The notes under the pieces are model-generated. The model had not been told where the DNA came from. It saw nothing but the letters and a program-made list of their open reading frames with translations, and ran no database searches. A DNA stretch of 64,000 bases from Toxorhynchites rutilus septentrionalis. Lineage: Eukaryota > Arthropoda > Insecta > Diptera > Culicidae. The position numbers and the translations under genes were made by a program. The stretch is from the NCBI RefSeq assembly GCF_029784135.1, contig NC_073746.1:67706763-67770762 (forward strand). The letters run 5' to 3'. Numbering within the stretch: the stretch's first letter is position 1; each line of letters opens with the position of its first letter. This document shows, piece by piece, positions 44,164-55,435 of this stretch.

Positions 44164-45228
44164 TTTATTTCACTCAACGTTACAAATGTTCCTTAGAAAC
44201 GTCATCTCCTCAACATAGTATCTCCTGCGCAAGTTGTTGTAAAAGTTGATTTTTGAAGAGTTTCGTTTTCCGATTTATATTAGAGCATAAGAGTTTAGTT
44301 TTACCGATAAACTGTTGTTTGTCATTTAATTTTAAAAAATAATTTCATGTAGTTTTCGGTCCAATTTCGCACCACTTTTCAAAATATTTCGACGTCAATA
44401 ACCCATTTAATTATGTCTTCAAAAGTCTCAATAATTAAAAATGAGAGACTTCGGGTTAACCCACAAAACGCGTTACGTGTTGAAACACTTGATTTTGCTA
44501 GCTATTGATCGGTCCAAAACGAGAGATTAATTTCTTGCCTAATCCACCTTTTTGTTGAAACCAAAAATATAATTGAATATAAATATTATCGAAATTGTGC
44601 TTTTTTTCACTCTCACTATCATCACTTGTGAAATGTCACAAATAGAAGTTTTGGAAGCGAACTTCCAAAAAATAATTCAATATTTGAAGCATTATTCAGC
44701 ATTATTTTGTTAAAAAATGATTTAGACAAATGACATTCCAAATTTTTTTCATTGTTTATCATAAATTTTCCCATTTTTCTGACAATTTATGCAAAAAAAA
44801 TACTATTTAATTCTACCATATAACTCATGTGCTCGAGCGTTTTCACGATGAAAAATTACAGCCTAACGTCAAGATGCATTTTATAGATCCCCCTCGCGAT
44901 AGCATTGTCCGATTTCAGATCACATAACAGATGGTACCTTTCTTTTCCACCAGACATAAAATTTATATTGATATTTATTTTATATTCGGCATTTTCGATT
45001 GTGGTAATGATTCCATTTTTTTTTGTTAGTTTCAATTTGGTGCAAAAACTACTCGTTTTAATGATGCTCCGCCAGCATTTTAGCCATGCAAAATCGCCTT
45101 TCGACATCTCTCGGATTCAGTTTAAGTGGCGCCCAATATACATGATTTCAGTTGAAACCCAAGGGTTTAATTGCTAACGAATTTCATGCGAACTCGTTTA
45201 GCCATTAGTAGCACCATCTCAGAAAATT
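44164..45228. other. AT-rich intergenic sequence right of the BEL element
   Basis: No gene or bounded element is recognised; the short open frame at 44905-45177 has no motif. Confidence 0.35.
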
Positions 45229-45709
45229 TTCGCTGAAAAAAAAATAAATTATTTTTTTCCAATTTTTTTTCTTAAAACCAATTCTTTCGAAATTCTCAAA
45301 AAAATGTACGAATAATCCACACGATTACCAACAAGTCATCCTTTCATCGAAAGATGAGCATTTCTACTGGAAAAATGTTTTCCAAACAACAACTTTTTCC
45401 CGTTTTATTTGGAACAAAAAATACAACCCAACCCATTTTTGTGTGTAAATTCTTTGACATATAGGGAAATGTTTGCGGAGCATGTCAATCGCTAGAATTT
45501 ACACCCAACAAATCACGAGTCAAACTATAGTAGTAATTTTTCAAAGAAAACATTAAATAGTTGTTGTCGATTCTTTTCCTGTGAAAGAGTCCTTCTTGCG
45601 ATGTTGGTGACTTGTTGGTTATTATATGAGCTATTCACATATTTTTTTTCAAAATTAAATGAAAATAAGTTGTTGGGAAAAATGAATCATAAATTATTTT
45701 TTTTAGTGT
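45229..45709. repeat. Fold-back MITE, second member of the 2.9-kb family
   Basis: The left end CGCTGAAAAAAAAATAAATT and the complement of the right end (ACACTAAAAAAAATAATTTA) match. Arms of more than 100 bp share the ordered blocks TTCTCAAAAAAA, CCAACAAGTCA, a CTACTGGAAAA/TCACAGGAAAA block and CAACAACTWTTT. The same block order is found at 2896-3533. There is no coding capacity. Confidence 0.62.
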
Positions 45710-45924
45710 ATTTGTTAAAAATTAATTATGATATTATTTTATTTTTGACTGAAATTTTCAAGTCATTTTGTTTCTGGGCTAGTATTTTTTCTAAAAAAAG
45801 TTGGTAAAAACTCAAAAATACAGACATTTCTGATTCAATTTTAGTGTGTTTTATCACATTAAAAAAATTTTCCATTGTCATGTTTGGTTGGAATGTTTGG
45901 TTGAAATATGTGTATTATTTTTAC

Positions 45925-46375
45925 GGGACCCCCTCTCCATTTCATAGGAGAGAGGGGTGTCATACCATCATAGGAACATTTCTCATTTTCAGAAACCTTC
46001 ACATGCCAAATTTTGCTCCATTTGATTGATTAGTTTTTGAGTTATGCAGATATTTGTGTTTCATATGTATGGTAGCCTCCCCTTAGAGAGGAGGGAGGAG
46101 TGTCGAACCACCATAGAAACGTTTATAGATCCCTAAAACCTCTATATGATAAGTTCAATTCCATTTGTTTCATTAGTTCTCGAGTTGTTCAGCATCCTGT
46201 GTCAAACCAACGAAAAAAAACATTTATTGCTCCCTAAAATCTCCACATGCCAAATTCGGCTCCATTTGCTTGATCAGTTTTCGAGTTAGGCAGAAATTTG
46301 TGTTTCATTTGTATGGCAGTATGGCATTAATTCTCGAGTAATGCAGAAATTTGTGTTTCATTTGTATGGCAATCA
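45925..46375 (+). repeat. Array of the ~140-160 bp unit family
   Basis: About three diverged copies of the unit described at 6.48-7.17 kb: GAGAGGAGGGAGGAGTGTCG, ACCACCATAGAAACGTTTAT, CCAAATTCGGCTCCATTTGC, and CGAGTTAGGCAGAAATTTGT followed by a GTTTCATTTGTATGGCAG block. The array ends abruptly where a GACGTAG-family copy starts. Confidence 0.65.
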
Positions 46376-46761
46376 GCTTTGTCAAAACATACAAGTCGGG
46401 GGTATTTCTTTCCACTGAGCTGTGTTTCCCTGACACGGACTTCAAAATTAATGCGCCTGGGGAATCCGCTTTGCAAATACATGCAAGTCGGGGGTGTTTT
46501 TTGGTGTTGAGTACTTTTGTACTCGCTTGTCGTTGTGCAGATCGGAATATGTTTTCCTAAAACGTACTTTTAAACTGAGAAGCCCGGGAAAATCGTCATG
46601 TCAGATATTAGAGGTGAATGAACTTCCGCGGTTCGAGAGCTACGTGAACATGAGATGTGCAATAATTTCAGAGTAAAATGTAAAATACAATGATCGTTTG
46701 GCAATTCATCCATCCACATATTTTGGTAGTCCTAGACATCATATCAAACGTAAAAAAATGA
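46376..46761 (+). repeat. GACGTAG-family segment, plus orientation, partial
   Basis: It contains two ~95-bp units (CAAGTCGGGGGTATTT, TGTGTTTCCCTGACACGGAC, GGGGAATCCGCTTTGCAAAT) followed by the segment CCGCGGTTCGAGAGCTACGT, ATGTAAAATACAATGATCG and CATATCAAACGTAAAA. This is the same order as 34760-35130. It abuts head to head with the next, oppositely oriented copy at 46762. Confidence 0.6.
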
Positions 46762-47695
46762 GTGGGTTACATCTATGATATAACCGCAAGGTTGACGTGG
46801 GACTACCATAGCGTAGCAATCATTTGTTTGCATTAATTAAATTTTTGGTTGAATGAAACAATTCCCGAATTCAATTGAATTAAATATATTTGCTTTGTGA
46901 GTAAAAAGATTGTATAATTATATATAAGGTCAATTCATGCGTTGTGATAGATTATGTTCTTCGTTACAAGTAAATTTAGTGAGTCCTGTTACATTTCGTA
47001 TGATGCCGAGGACAAAATATGTGAACGGAAGAATTATCAAATGATTATTTTATTTTACGTTTCCTTCTGATGTTTGCATCTCTCAAGTGTATGTACTTCT
47101 CGAATCGCGAATTTGCCTGATTTGATAAACTTCAGGCACTAAGTTTCGATTTTGACATGTACGTCGAACGCATATTGTTTAATCAATAGGCGTCATTGCA
47201 GCTATTGGTTATCAACATCTTGCCTTATCATCAAATGGTATGCTTAGTAATTCAGAGAGCAGAAGATATGAAGGCATATCCTGCAATGCAAGCTTGAATA
47301 AGCGAGCCAAAGCGTGGTATTCGTACCCGCTTTTGTAATCCGTGTTAGGAAAACACTTTTCGGAGTGCAAAAAAAAAACATACGAGTGCAGAAGTACCCC
47401 CGGAAGACCGTGTTAAGGAATCATATTCTAGTTTGCACAAAGGCAAGCGAGTACAAAAGTACTCACAGTTTGCATTTATTTGCACAGCCGTATTCCCCTG
47501 ACATCTTGGTTTTGAAGTCTGTGTTAGGCAAAAACATTTCAGTCGGAACAAAAATGCCCCCGACTTGCATGAATTTGTAATGCCAATTTCCTCAGACATC
47601 TTGGTTCTAAAGTCTGTGTTAGGGAAACACATTTCAGTCGGAACAAAAATACCCCCGACTTTCATGTATTTGCAATGCCGATCTCTCCAAAATTT
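46762..47695 (-). repeat. GACGTAG-family copy, opposite orientation
   Basis: It begins at GTGGGTTACATCTATGATAT, then AACCGCAAGGTTGACGTGGGACTACC, and runs through TTGAATGAAACAATTCCCG, TCTTCGTTACAAGTAAATTT and TATGTACTTCTCGAATCGC to ~95-bp units on the minus strand (47330-47690: AAGTCTGTGTTAGGGAAACA, CGGAACAAAAATACCCCCGA). The same order is found reading leftward from 49317, so the two form a large inverted pair. Confidence 0.65.
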
Positions 47696-49317
47696 TGATG
47701 CATTCTAAAACAATATTCGAAGTGGTAAACAAGTGGATTGCATAATATAATTGCGTAGTTGTACGTCGAAAATGTGCGGTCGTGTCCTAGATACAACCCC
47801 TCACAATTTTTTAGACATTTCTAATGGAAAACTCAAACCGTTTCCTGCATTTACTCCTTCGACCAAAATATTGTAGACTTTTAAGTAATGTCTTTTAACA
47901 CGCAAAACATAATTTATTATCAATAGCAAAGTATCTGGGGTTAGAGTTAAAACTCAAAATAAGTTTCTACTGATACATTTTTGACGTGGGACTACGTCTA
48001 CCCGGAATATATGGAGGGTAAAATGAAAACCTAAACACAGAACATGCAGGAAAAAATGAAAGATTTCGAATGCTTATAGCTCGAACATTTCGTACTGGAT
48101 AGGAGAGATGTTTGCATCACTTGATAGGGAATATTTCTACGCATCTATCGCAACTAACAAAATGTTGTTTTTCATTAGATAAACAATTGAATAACTGTAA
48201 AATATTAGGCGTTATCTAAACGCCCTAACTGCATCGTTTTGATTGGCCCGATTTACGGTTTCCCTAACACAGCCATCAAAACCAAGCAGCCTTGGGGAAA
48301 TCGGCATTGCAAATACATGAAAGTAGGGGGACTTTTGTTCTCATCGAAAAATGTTCCCTAACACAGACTTTAAAACCAAGCAGCGAAATCGGCATTGCAA
48401 GCACACGAAAGAGCCTAGAGGCGAGTGAACTGAAAAGTTTAAACCCTCTTAAAGCCAAAAAGAAGAAAAAGAACCTACGAAAGTAGGGGGAGCTTTTGTT
48501 CCCACCGAAATGTGTTCCCTAATAGAGATTTCTAAACCAAGGTGCCTGGAGAAATCGGTATTTCAAATTCATGCAAGTCGGGGGTATTTTTGTTCCGACT
48601 GGAATGTGTTTCCCTAACACAGACTTCAAATACATGAAGCGTGGGGAAATCGGCATTGCGAATTCATACAAATCGGGGGTATTTTTGTTCCGATTGAAAT
48701 GTGTTTCCCTAACACAGACTTCAAAACCGTGGTTTCTGGGGAAATCGGCTCTGCAAATAAATGCAAACTGCGAGTACTTTTGTCCTCGCTTGCCTTTGTG
48801 CAGAGTGGAATATGTCTGTCCTAACATGATCTTCTAAACTTAGGAACCTGGGAAAATCGTGCAGCCACTAGAAGCGAATGAACTTCCCAGTTTCAAGCAA
48901 ATTCGAGATTCGAGAAGTATGTACACTTTTGGGATGTAAACTTCAGAGGGAAATGTAAAATAAAATAATCGTTTGATAATTTATTTTTTTTGTCTTTATT
49001 GGAAAGATTTTCAGCCTTAGGCTGGTTCATCAAACGTTTGGTAATTCTTCCGTACATATATTTTGTTCTAGTCATCATACCAAACGTAAAAGGTCCGTCA
49101 TTAAATTTACTTGTAACGAAGAACAATCAATCACAATAAATTAATTGACTTTACACGGCATTTGTTCATTTTTTTCACTCACAGAGCAAATATATTGAAC
49201 TCAATTGAATTTGGAAACTGTTTCATTCAATCAAGACTTTAATCAATACAAACGAATGATTGCTAAGCTAAGGTAGTTCCACGTGAACCTTGCGGTTATA
49301 TCATAGATATAACCCAC
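47696..49317 (+). repeat. GACGTAG-family copy, plus orientation, with four or more ~95-bp units
   Basis: 47699-47790 repeats the segment found just left of the assembly gap. At 47982-47997 lies GACGTGGGACTACGTC, then the block shared with 34.56-34.70 kb, then ~95-bp units at 48250-48840 (two adjacent unit starts 95 bp apart at 48578 and 48673), and an end at 49317 that mirrors 46762 (TATATCATAGATATAACCCAC). Open frames inside (for example at 48571-48837) are by-products of the repeat. A 53-bp retroposed tail has inserted at 48982-49034. Confidence 0.65.
48982..49034 (-). mobile_element. 53-bp retroposed 3' tail with target duplication
   Basis: On the minus strand: TTTGATGAACCAGCCTAAGG, a CTGAAAATC block, then CCAATAAAGACAAAAAAAA. 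It holds an AATAAA signal and an A tail and is flanked by CGTTTGATAATT (48970-48981) and CGTTTGGTAATT (49035-49046), a 12-bp duplication with one mismatch. The copy at 46.76-47.14 kb lacks this insert, which confirms it. It is a severely 5'-truncated LINE or SINE insertion; the parent family is not identified. Confidence 0.72.
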
Positions 49318-50339
49318 TAATTTTTTTTTTTGGATCTCACAAAACACACTCTTCTAAAAAACGCAAATCTTCGCGTTCAGTTCTAGCTCTGCTTCCGTGC
49401 GGATCGGTCGAATTTTAGAAGATAAGATAAAGATTATTTCGTTCGTATTTTGTGGCTGCATTCAACATGTTCGTTTAACACCCAGTGATCAACGTATTTC
49501 TAACGAAAAACCACCAAATGTAGCGGCGAGGTACAATTTTAATATACCAATACCATTACGGAGCAGATCGTGCCAAAACATCTTGCACCATCATATCCAC
49601 AAGCGGGGAAAGAATACGAAAGAAGGCCGATGAATGGTGCCTTTGCTGTGAAAAAACTGTCAGTTCTCTGCCGCTATCTTTGAGGATTGTTGATTCGATT
49701 GGTATGCATATCATCAAGCAACAATAGTTATTAACGTTGAATTTTGTTCATGATAACTTGACCTGTATTCTGATTTGGCACTCTTGCTGAAAGACGTAGT
49801 CCAACGTCAAAATCACCATACATTTTCAGACTCACATTCTAGGAAGATTTTAAATTGTAGCTTCCAATTTCCTATTTCAGATTCAGATCCAAAATATGGA
49901 TCCATGAGTTCAGAATCCAAATTTGTTTCGTAAATTACTTGAGGCTATAGATCCTGAATCTGAATAGTTCCTTTTCGTTCTCAGATTTCATTTTCGCTTG
50001 GAAAGATTAATTTCTAATTACACATTAGGTTTCAATTTCAGATTACATCCAGATAGCAGATACTAATTCAAGAAACATGTTCTATATTCCAGTATAAATT
50101 ACCAAAAGCAATACTTTGGAGTCTAGATTTGGATGTACATTCCAGTGTCAAATTATAGGTTTATATTTCAAAATTTGGGTTTCCTTCGATTCGAATTATA
50201 TGAGGTTCAAAATACTTTATTCGGATTCTTGACGACAGATTCAGATTTCATACTCTGATTTATTTCAAAATCTGGTTCAAATTCTATCCAGATTGTAAAT
50301 ACTAGTTCTGGGTGCATGTTTCAAAGTATATGTTTAGTC
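49318..50339. other. Intergenic; includes a reversed GACGTAG fragment
   Basis: 49685-49812 is a minus-oriented copy of 34264-34385 (GATTCGATTGGTATGCATAT, CTGATTTGGCACTCTTGCTG, AAAGACGTAGTCCAACGTCA). An open frame at 49397-49633 is not recognisable. From about 49850 the sequence becomes rich in degenerate AGATTC and ATTCCAG words. Confidence 0.45.
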
Positions 50340-50560
50340 TCCAGATTCCAGATTCCAGAATTTAGATTTTAGACTTCAGATTGAAGATTCCAAATTCCAA
50401 ATCCCAGATTCCTGATTCCATAATTCAGATTCTAAATTCTATATTCCAGATTCCAGGCTTCAGATTCCAGATTCAAGATTCCTGATTCCAGAATTTAGAT
50501 TTTAGACTCCTGATTCCAGATTTCCAGATTTGAAGACTTAAGATTCTAGATGCCTGAATA
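50340..50560. repeat. Degenerate ~7-bp tandem repeat (CAGATTC)n
   Basis: Words such as CAGATTCCAGATTCCAGA, TTCCTGATTCCA and TTCAGATTCCAGATTCAAGA recur with a period near 7 bp and many variants. Weaker versions extend to about 49850 on the left. It looks like an old, decayed minisatellite, in contrast to the clean satellites at 24.2 and 57.2 kb. Confidence 0.65.
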
Positions 50561-50872
50561 TACATGTTGAAAATTGATTGGGAACGTATTTCTTCGATTC
50601 ACATTCCTGCTACCGTACTCGGATTTCAGTTCTGATTCATATTTTCTAGTTCTTTAATTATTACGCATTTCAGATTTCGGAGTTATTTACTTATTTAGGA
50701 CTTCAGAATTCAAGAAATTGGAATACAATTCGGTTTCTAGTAAAATGATATATATTGGCTCTGAATCAATAATTCAGATAGAGATTTAAAAATAGGCCGC
50801 CGAATTTCCGGATATAATTTTATTTCGGATTCAAATGGATCATTCGGATGCTTGAAACCAACAAGTTTTTTT

Positions 50873-51100
50873 TGCGTGCGTGCATGTGTGCGTGTGTGTG
50901 CGTGTTTGTGAACGTGTGTGCGCGTTTGTGCGAATGTGGACAGGTGCGTGCGCGTTTGTGCGCCTGTGTGCAAGCGTGTGCGCGTGTATTTTCGTGAGTG
51001 TGCGCGTTTGTGTGCGCCTATTTGTGTGTGCCCGTGTTTGTGCATGTTTGCGCGATTGCGTGCACGCGTTTGTTTATGTGCGTGCGCTCGTATTTCTGCG
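50873..51100. repeat. Alternating purine-pyrimidine (TG/CG)-rich microsatellite
   Basis: About 220 bp of TGTGTGCG-type sequence with interspersed CGTTTGTG words. Long alternation of purine and pyrimidine favours Z-DNA in vitro. Open frames rich in CVRVC on the plus strand, and rich in HTRTHA on the minus strand, are artefacts of this composition. Confidence 0.85.
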
Positions 51101-51257
51101 TGAAAATTTCCAGACCTAGTCAAAAACCGTGTAATTTTGAGCAAATCGTATAAAAAAATTGCGTAATTTCAAGAAATTCGCATAAAAAAATCGCTTGATT
51201 TTGAGCGAATCGCGTAAAAAAAATCACGCAAAAAACGCATAAAAAAAGAGTCCAGTG

Positions 51258-52043
51258 TACTTGTAAATAACATGTTTCTCCGTAACATGGAATACATGTT
51301 TGATACAAAAAAAAAATAAAATGAAGGACCGCTCAAATCGGACTATTCCTTTCTCGAGTTTTGCGCTTATCAACACATTTGGCGATTCATTTTTATTTAC
51401 ATAGTAAAAAGACATAGGGTATTTCCACCTGAAAATCCATTTCCACTTTCGAACACAGATCAATTTTATTAGCGCAAACATCAAAGGGCCAAAAACGCTT
51501 ATCACGATGTTATTGTAGAACATTTGGGAGTTCGATTTGTCGAATTTTCTTATTTTCCTTCAGAGTTTTCCAAATATTTCAAATTGTCATGTTAAGCTGT
51601 TAATATGATTGAGCAATATTTTTATGGGACTCTCCTTATCCTTCCAGAGGGGGGAGGGGTGTCAAACCATCATAGAAACATTTCTTACACTATTAAATGT
51701 TCACATTCCAATTTTCGTTCCATTTGCTCTATTAGTTCTCGAGTTATGCAGAAGTTATGCAGAGGAGGTAGGTATGTCAAACCATAAAAAAAACATTTCT
51801 CGTACCCAAAAACTCTCACATGCCAAGATTGGCTCCTTTTGCTTGATAGTTCTCGAGCTATACAGAAATTTGTGTCTCATTTGTATGGCACCCACTCCCT
51901 TAGAGATGGGATGAGGAGTGACAACCCATCATAGAAATATTTCGAAAAAGGAATAGTACGATTTGAGCTGTTTTTCATTTTATTATATTTTCTGTATCAA
52001 ACATGTATTCCAAATAACGGAGAAACATGTTATTTACAAGTGA
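51258..52043. mobile_element. Non-autonomous element with ~100-bp inverted ends, carrying the 140-160 bp units
   Basis: The left end (51258 onward: ACTTGTAAATAACATGTTTC, CATGGAATACATGTTTGATA, GCTCAAATCGGACTATTCCT) is mirrored by the complement of the right end (from 52043 leftward) over about 100 bp. Inside are sequence shared with 32.93-33.24 kb and three of the 140-160 bp units (51620-51950). Related single ends occur at 6425-6480 and 57120-57195, next to unit arrays in both cases. No transposase is present and no target duplication was resolved. Confidence 0.62.
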
Positions 52044-52664
52044 TTGAAGAATTTTGAACACTGTCCGCGACGATCCATTTTGTTAAAATAAAACTTACGA
52101 TTGAAAGCAGCAAACGTCCTTTAACATGCGAAATGAAAATAAATATAACCCGTTCAAGCAGTTTCAATCGTCAGTGAAAGCTTCTACTTATATACTTGTA
52201 AGAGAACGAAAGAGGAAAGAAACGAAACAGAAGAATTAATGTCTCAGTATGCGTTGAAAATATTTTGTTTCCACTTCACCGCGATACACTGAAATTAAAT
52301 TCACCGAAAATTAGTGTAGTGGATGTGAGAGGTGTATGTATGAAATTCAATCTCATTTATTAGCTTCGAAAATAACTAGCCCTGGTTCTCATTGTTAATT
52401 TGTATCGCTTCTTCTAGACACCTGTAACTGTAGCCACATGCGATTCTGTATTCGTTGCACCATCACTATTAGCTATCTTTGAAAACGCATAAAATCAACA
52501 ATGCAATTATACACAAGCACTCTCCACCTAACGATATGAAAACCAAACCGGCATAGCCCATCTAATATGTTTCTTATGCCCGTCAATACAAGCTCTGTTA
52601 TATGCTTCTTTCGTACATGTTCTGAGAATGCATTCTGAGTGGGAAATTTGTTCACGTCCGTGAA
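52044..52664. other. Intergenic, nothing recognised
   Basis: No gene, repeat boundary or RNA gene was identified. Confidence 0.35.
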
Positions 52665-53170
52665 AATTTGTGTTTTTGTTCCTCATCGGAAAATATTAGA
52701 CCCGTATTTATATTTATTTTTTCATTAGGGTGCCTAAAAATCGCTTAAAATCCTGAAATTAAAGATGTATTCTTTTTCGTTTTTGAGTTATGATTTTTCT
52801 AAGCTAACCGATAACATAACATATTAAAATGAATAAAATGAGCAGGTCTTCCTTGAGAAAGTATTACACCTGCGAAGAAATTGGACTCTAGTTGTACCTG
52901 GCGTTTTTTGTAGAATTTAAAAAAAACACCATTTGATTTGATAAAGCGATCATCTGAATCGGTCTAGTAGTTCAAAGGTTATGAATTTTTGAAACATGTT
53001 ATTTTTGGAAAAAACAGAAAAAAATAATTTTTAGAACCATCCTAAAATCGAAATGGTCACCCTAACGAGAAAAAATACGGGTCTAATATTTTGCGATAAG
53101 GAACAAAGCCACCAATTTTCACGAGAATCTGAAACCTACTATATCGGTTTGGCATGGATTGTATGTATTT
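52665..53170. repeat. Fold-back copy of the CTTATCGCAAAATATTAGA family
   Basis: The left end (GTTCCTCATCGGAAAATATT, AGACCCGTATTT, TTTTTTCATTAGGGTG) and the complement of the right end (GTTCCTTATCGCAAAATATT, AGACCCGTATTT, TTCTCGTTAGGGTGACC) are inverted copies about 60 bp long. The interior matches 15.47-15.86 kb. Longer right-end sequence (CCATGCCAAACCGATATAGT complement) is shared with 15285 onward. Confidence 0.62.
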
Positions 53171-53337
53171 ATAGATTGTTGTAATTTCAAAAGTTTGTTT
53201 TTAAATCAGTTTTTCAACTATTGAAACATGTTTTTGAATCAAGAAGTAGCAAACATCACTCGTAGATTGTCATACCACTACTAGGCTACTAATAATGCAC
53301 GTAATAATTAAGAGACAGTAGAAAAAATAATCGATTA

Positions 53338-53436
53338 TCCTTCGAGCCGGATTTGAACCAGCGACCTATGGATTTCTGCTACTTATCATTGTGTTGCCGC
53401 TACAGTCCACCGCTCTACCAACTGAGCTATCGAAGG
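53338..53436 (-). tRNA. tRNA-Tyr (anticodon GTA) with 26-nt intron
   Basis: The 99-nt gene contains a 73-nt mature tRNA: acceptor CCTTCGA/TCGAAGG, D arm GCTCAGTTGGTAGAGC, anticodon GTA (complement of 53401-53403), T arm GCTGGTTCAAATCCGGC, discriminator A. The intron starts one base after the anticodon, the position used by eukaryotic tRNA-Tyr genes, and reads CGGCAACACAATGATAAG and onward. Six T on the minus strand (53322-53327) terminate transcription. The gene must be processed by tRNA splicing endonuclease. Confidence 0.96.
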
Positions 53437-53760
53437 CTTGAAAATCAGTAACTTTTGTTCAAAAGACGTTCTAAGTGAAATACAAAGGTTTTTTTTCAAA
53501 AAAAAAATCGAAATGTTTCAGTTGGAAAGTTTTTGAAACATCTATATTTGAAAATTCTTATGTGGATTCCTTATTTGGGCTATATGTTGAAGAATTAGAC
53601 TCTAACAATTAGTTTAAAATTTTTACATTTCACGTGTTCGAACCGTGAGTCAATACAAACATAAATACTTGTGTTGTTCGGTAATTTTTCGAAGATATCT
53701 GGGTTGGTCGGGATTTTTCACCTATTGAAAAAAAGAGTCACAGTCAAAAGTAAAAAAGCC

Positions 53761-53866
53761 TCCTTCGAGCCGGATTTGAACCAGCGACCTATGGATTACT
53801 GGTGCGCCTTTGTAACGCTACATTTGCCTCTACAGTCCACCGCTCTACCAACTGAGCTATCGAAGG
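53761..53866 (-). tRNA. tRNA-Tyr (anticodon GTA) with 33-nt intron
   Basis: The exons are identical by eye to the gene at 53338-53436, while the intron differs in length (33 versus 26 nt) and sequence (AGGCAAATGTAGCGTTACAA and onward). The total is 106 nt. Six T on the minus strand (53752-53757) form the terminator. The two genes lie 324 bp apart in the same orientation, so this is a tandem duplication old enough for introns to diverge while exons were kept. Confidence 0.96.
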
Positions 53867-55435
53867 TTGCGGGATCGTTGCGTAGTGAAGGATCCATTTG
53901 TTATGCAGTTTCAGCACAACATAATTATGTTGTGTAATGGATACGTAATAAACATTATGAAATCTTTATAAACAAAACAGACTGGTTTCGCTGCAAAGAT
54001 CAGCGGTAGTCACGCTATTTTTCTGTGGTTGATTTTTTGGGATTGTTTCCCTAGCATATAGCGCTTTCAACATCGTATCTATCTGTTACTTCCTCTTCCA
54101 AAGTGAAATGTATGATACGGTGGATCGATGCTGCTTGCTCTAGCAAATAGATAGGTATGTGCGCTCTCGCCCCCATTATCAAATCGTGGGATCGCGTTTG
54201 TTTTACCGCACACCTCTCAGCGGATCTTTACGTAATACTAGTGAAGCATCCGTTCATTCGATTTTTCATATATTGCTTCTGCATTCCAATTGTTGCTTAC
54301 GCTCGTAAGAGAAAAAATACTTCCATATACAGTTCTGTCGATTATGGCTTTTTCGCCAGGCATGCAATCCGTTTCCCTTCCTTCGTTTTTTTTTCTTCTT
54401 TCAGTTCTCCTACATTCCCTTCATTGAAGATACCGTCCTATTGGCGGCGCTTCTTTGCTGCTTATGACGGTTCCGTTCGGTCTGTCCGCTCGCAATGCAG
54501 GAAGGGGTCACTCGTCGTAGATAATGGAAACTGTGCGCAGCAGGAAACCTTCAATCATCACTCGGCGAGAATCCCCAATAATCTCATATGTACTGGAATA
54601 CTGACACACACACACACCCGTATCCGTTAAGACAAAAGTAGATCACTCGTTAAAACGGACCCGGCCACAACGGCAATGAACCTTTCGAAAAAATTTGCAT
54701 ACCGAGAAAACGTTAGGAGCAAAACAAACGACCCGAGAAACCGCATTCGAAAACAAATCGGCAAAACAAAAATCTGTGATCCTACAAAATTTTCGATTTT
54801 TTTGTTTGTTTACCTCCGAGTGGAGCAGATTTGCTGATTTATGCATACCGTTCGCCGTTGGGGTCTTTGGGTTATGGTCAAGAGTTATGACTTGTTGTTA
54901 TTTCCATTGACTTATAAACGATCGCTTTACAAAGTAAGTTAGTGGCACTCTGAGAGAGGCGACTCTAAGTAAAACGATATTATATTTTTATATAATATAT
55001 AAATTTGTTTTTGGTCTGGGGCAAAATAATGACCATTTCTGTCCCGCGAGTTGGGGGACTCTCGGGCTCATTTTGGTTGCGCGATGCATCGCCGTTCGAC
55101 AGCCTGTGATTGATTTAGTTGATGATTTTGTCGGACGTTCGCGATGAATGTTAATTAGCAGCGTTGGTTGAAAATTGAGGAGAGACATATATATTCGAGT
55201 CGAAGCATGGTTTTGTTGACAATGTGCGATGTTTAAAGGTATTTCGTATTGCCTATTTACGGTATTTATTTTTAGACTTGAACAGAGTTGAACTTCATTG
55301 CTGTATCGATTTTCGACTGTAAGACATGGAACTAAATGGTGGTTTCTTAATTGTAGTCCCATACAACTGAACAACCATTTTAAAATGCACGTGCAAAAGA
55401 CTCGAGAAATCTGTGATGACTTAGAATTGATTTTG
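53867..55435. other. Intergenic, moderate GC
   Basis: A 157-codon frame at 54157-54630 has a hydrophobic stretch (FFIYCFCIPIVAYA) but no known domain and ends in a (CA)n microsatellite near 54600. It may be chance or 5' UTR-like sequence and is not called a gene. No repeat boundaries are seen. Confidence 0.35.

Noticed and set aside
48571..48837. ORF containing repeated FVPTGMCFPNTDF-like segments
   Set aside because: The amino-acid repeats mirror the ~95-bp DNA units, which occur on both strands and with frameshifts elsewhere.
50737..51144. His/Thr/Arg-rich minus ORF and Cys/Val-rich plus ORFs
   Set aside because: Composition artefact of the TG/CG microsatellite.
54157..54630. 157-codon ORF with a hydrophobic segment
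   Set aside because: No known domain, microsatellite at its end, no supporting splice or promoter pattern.
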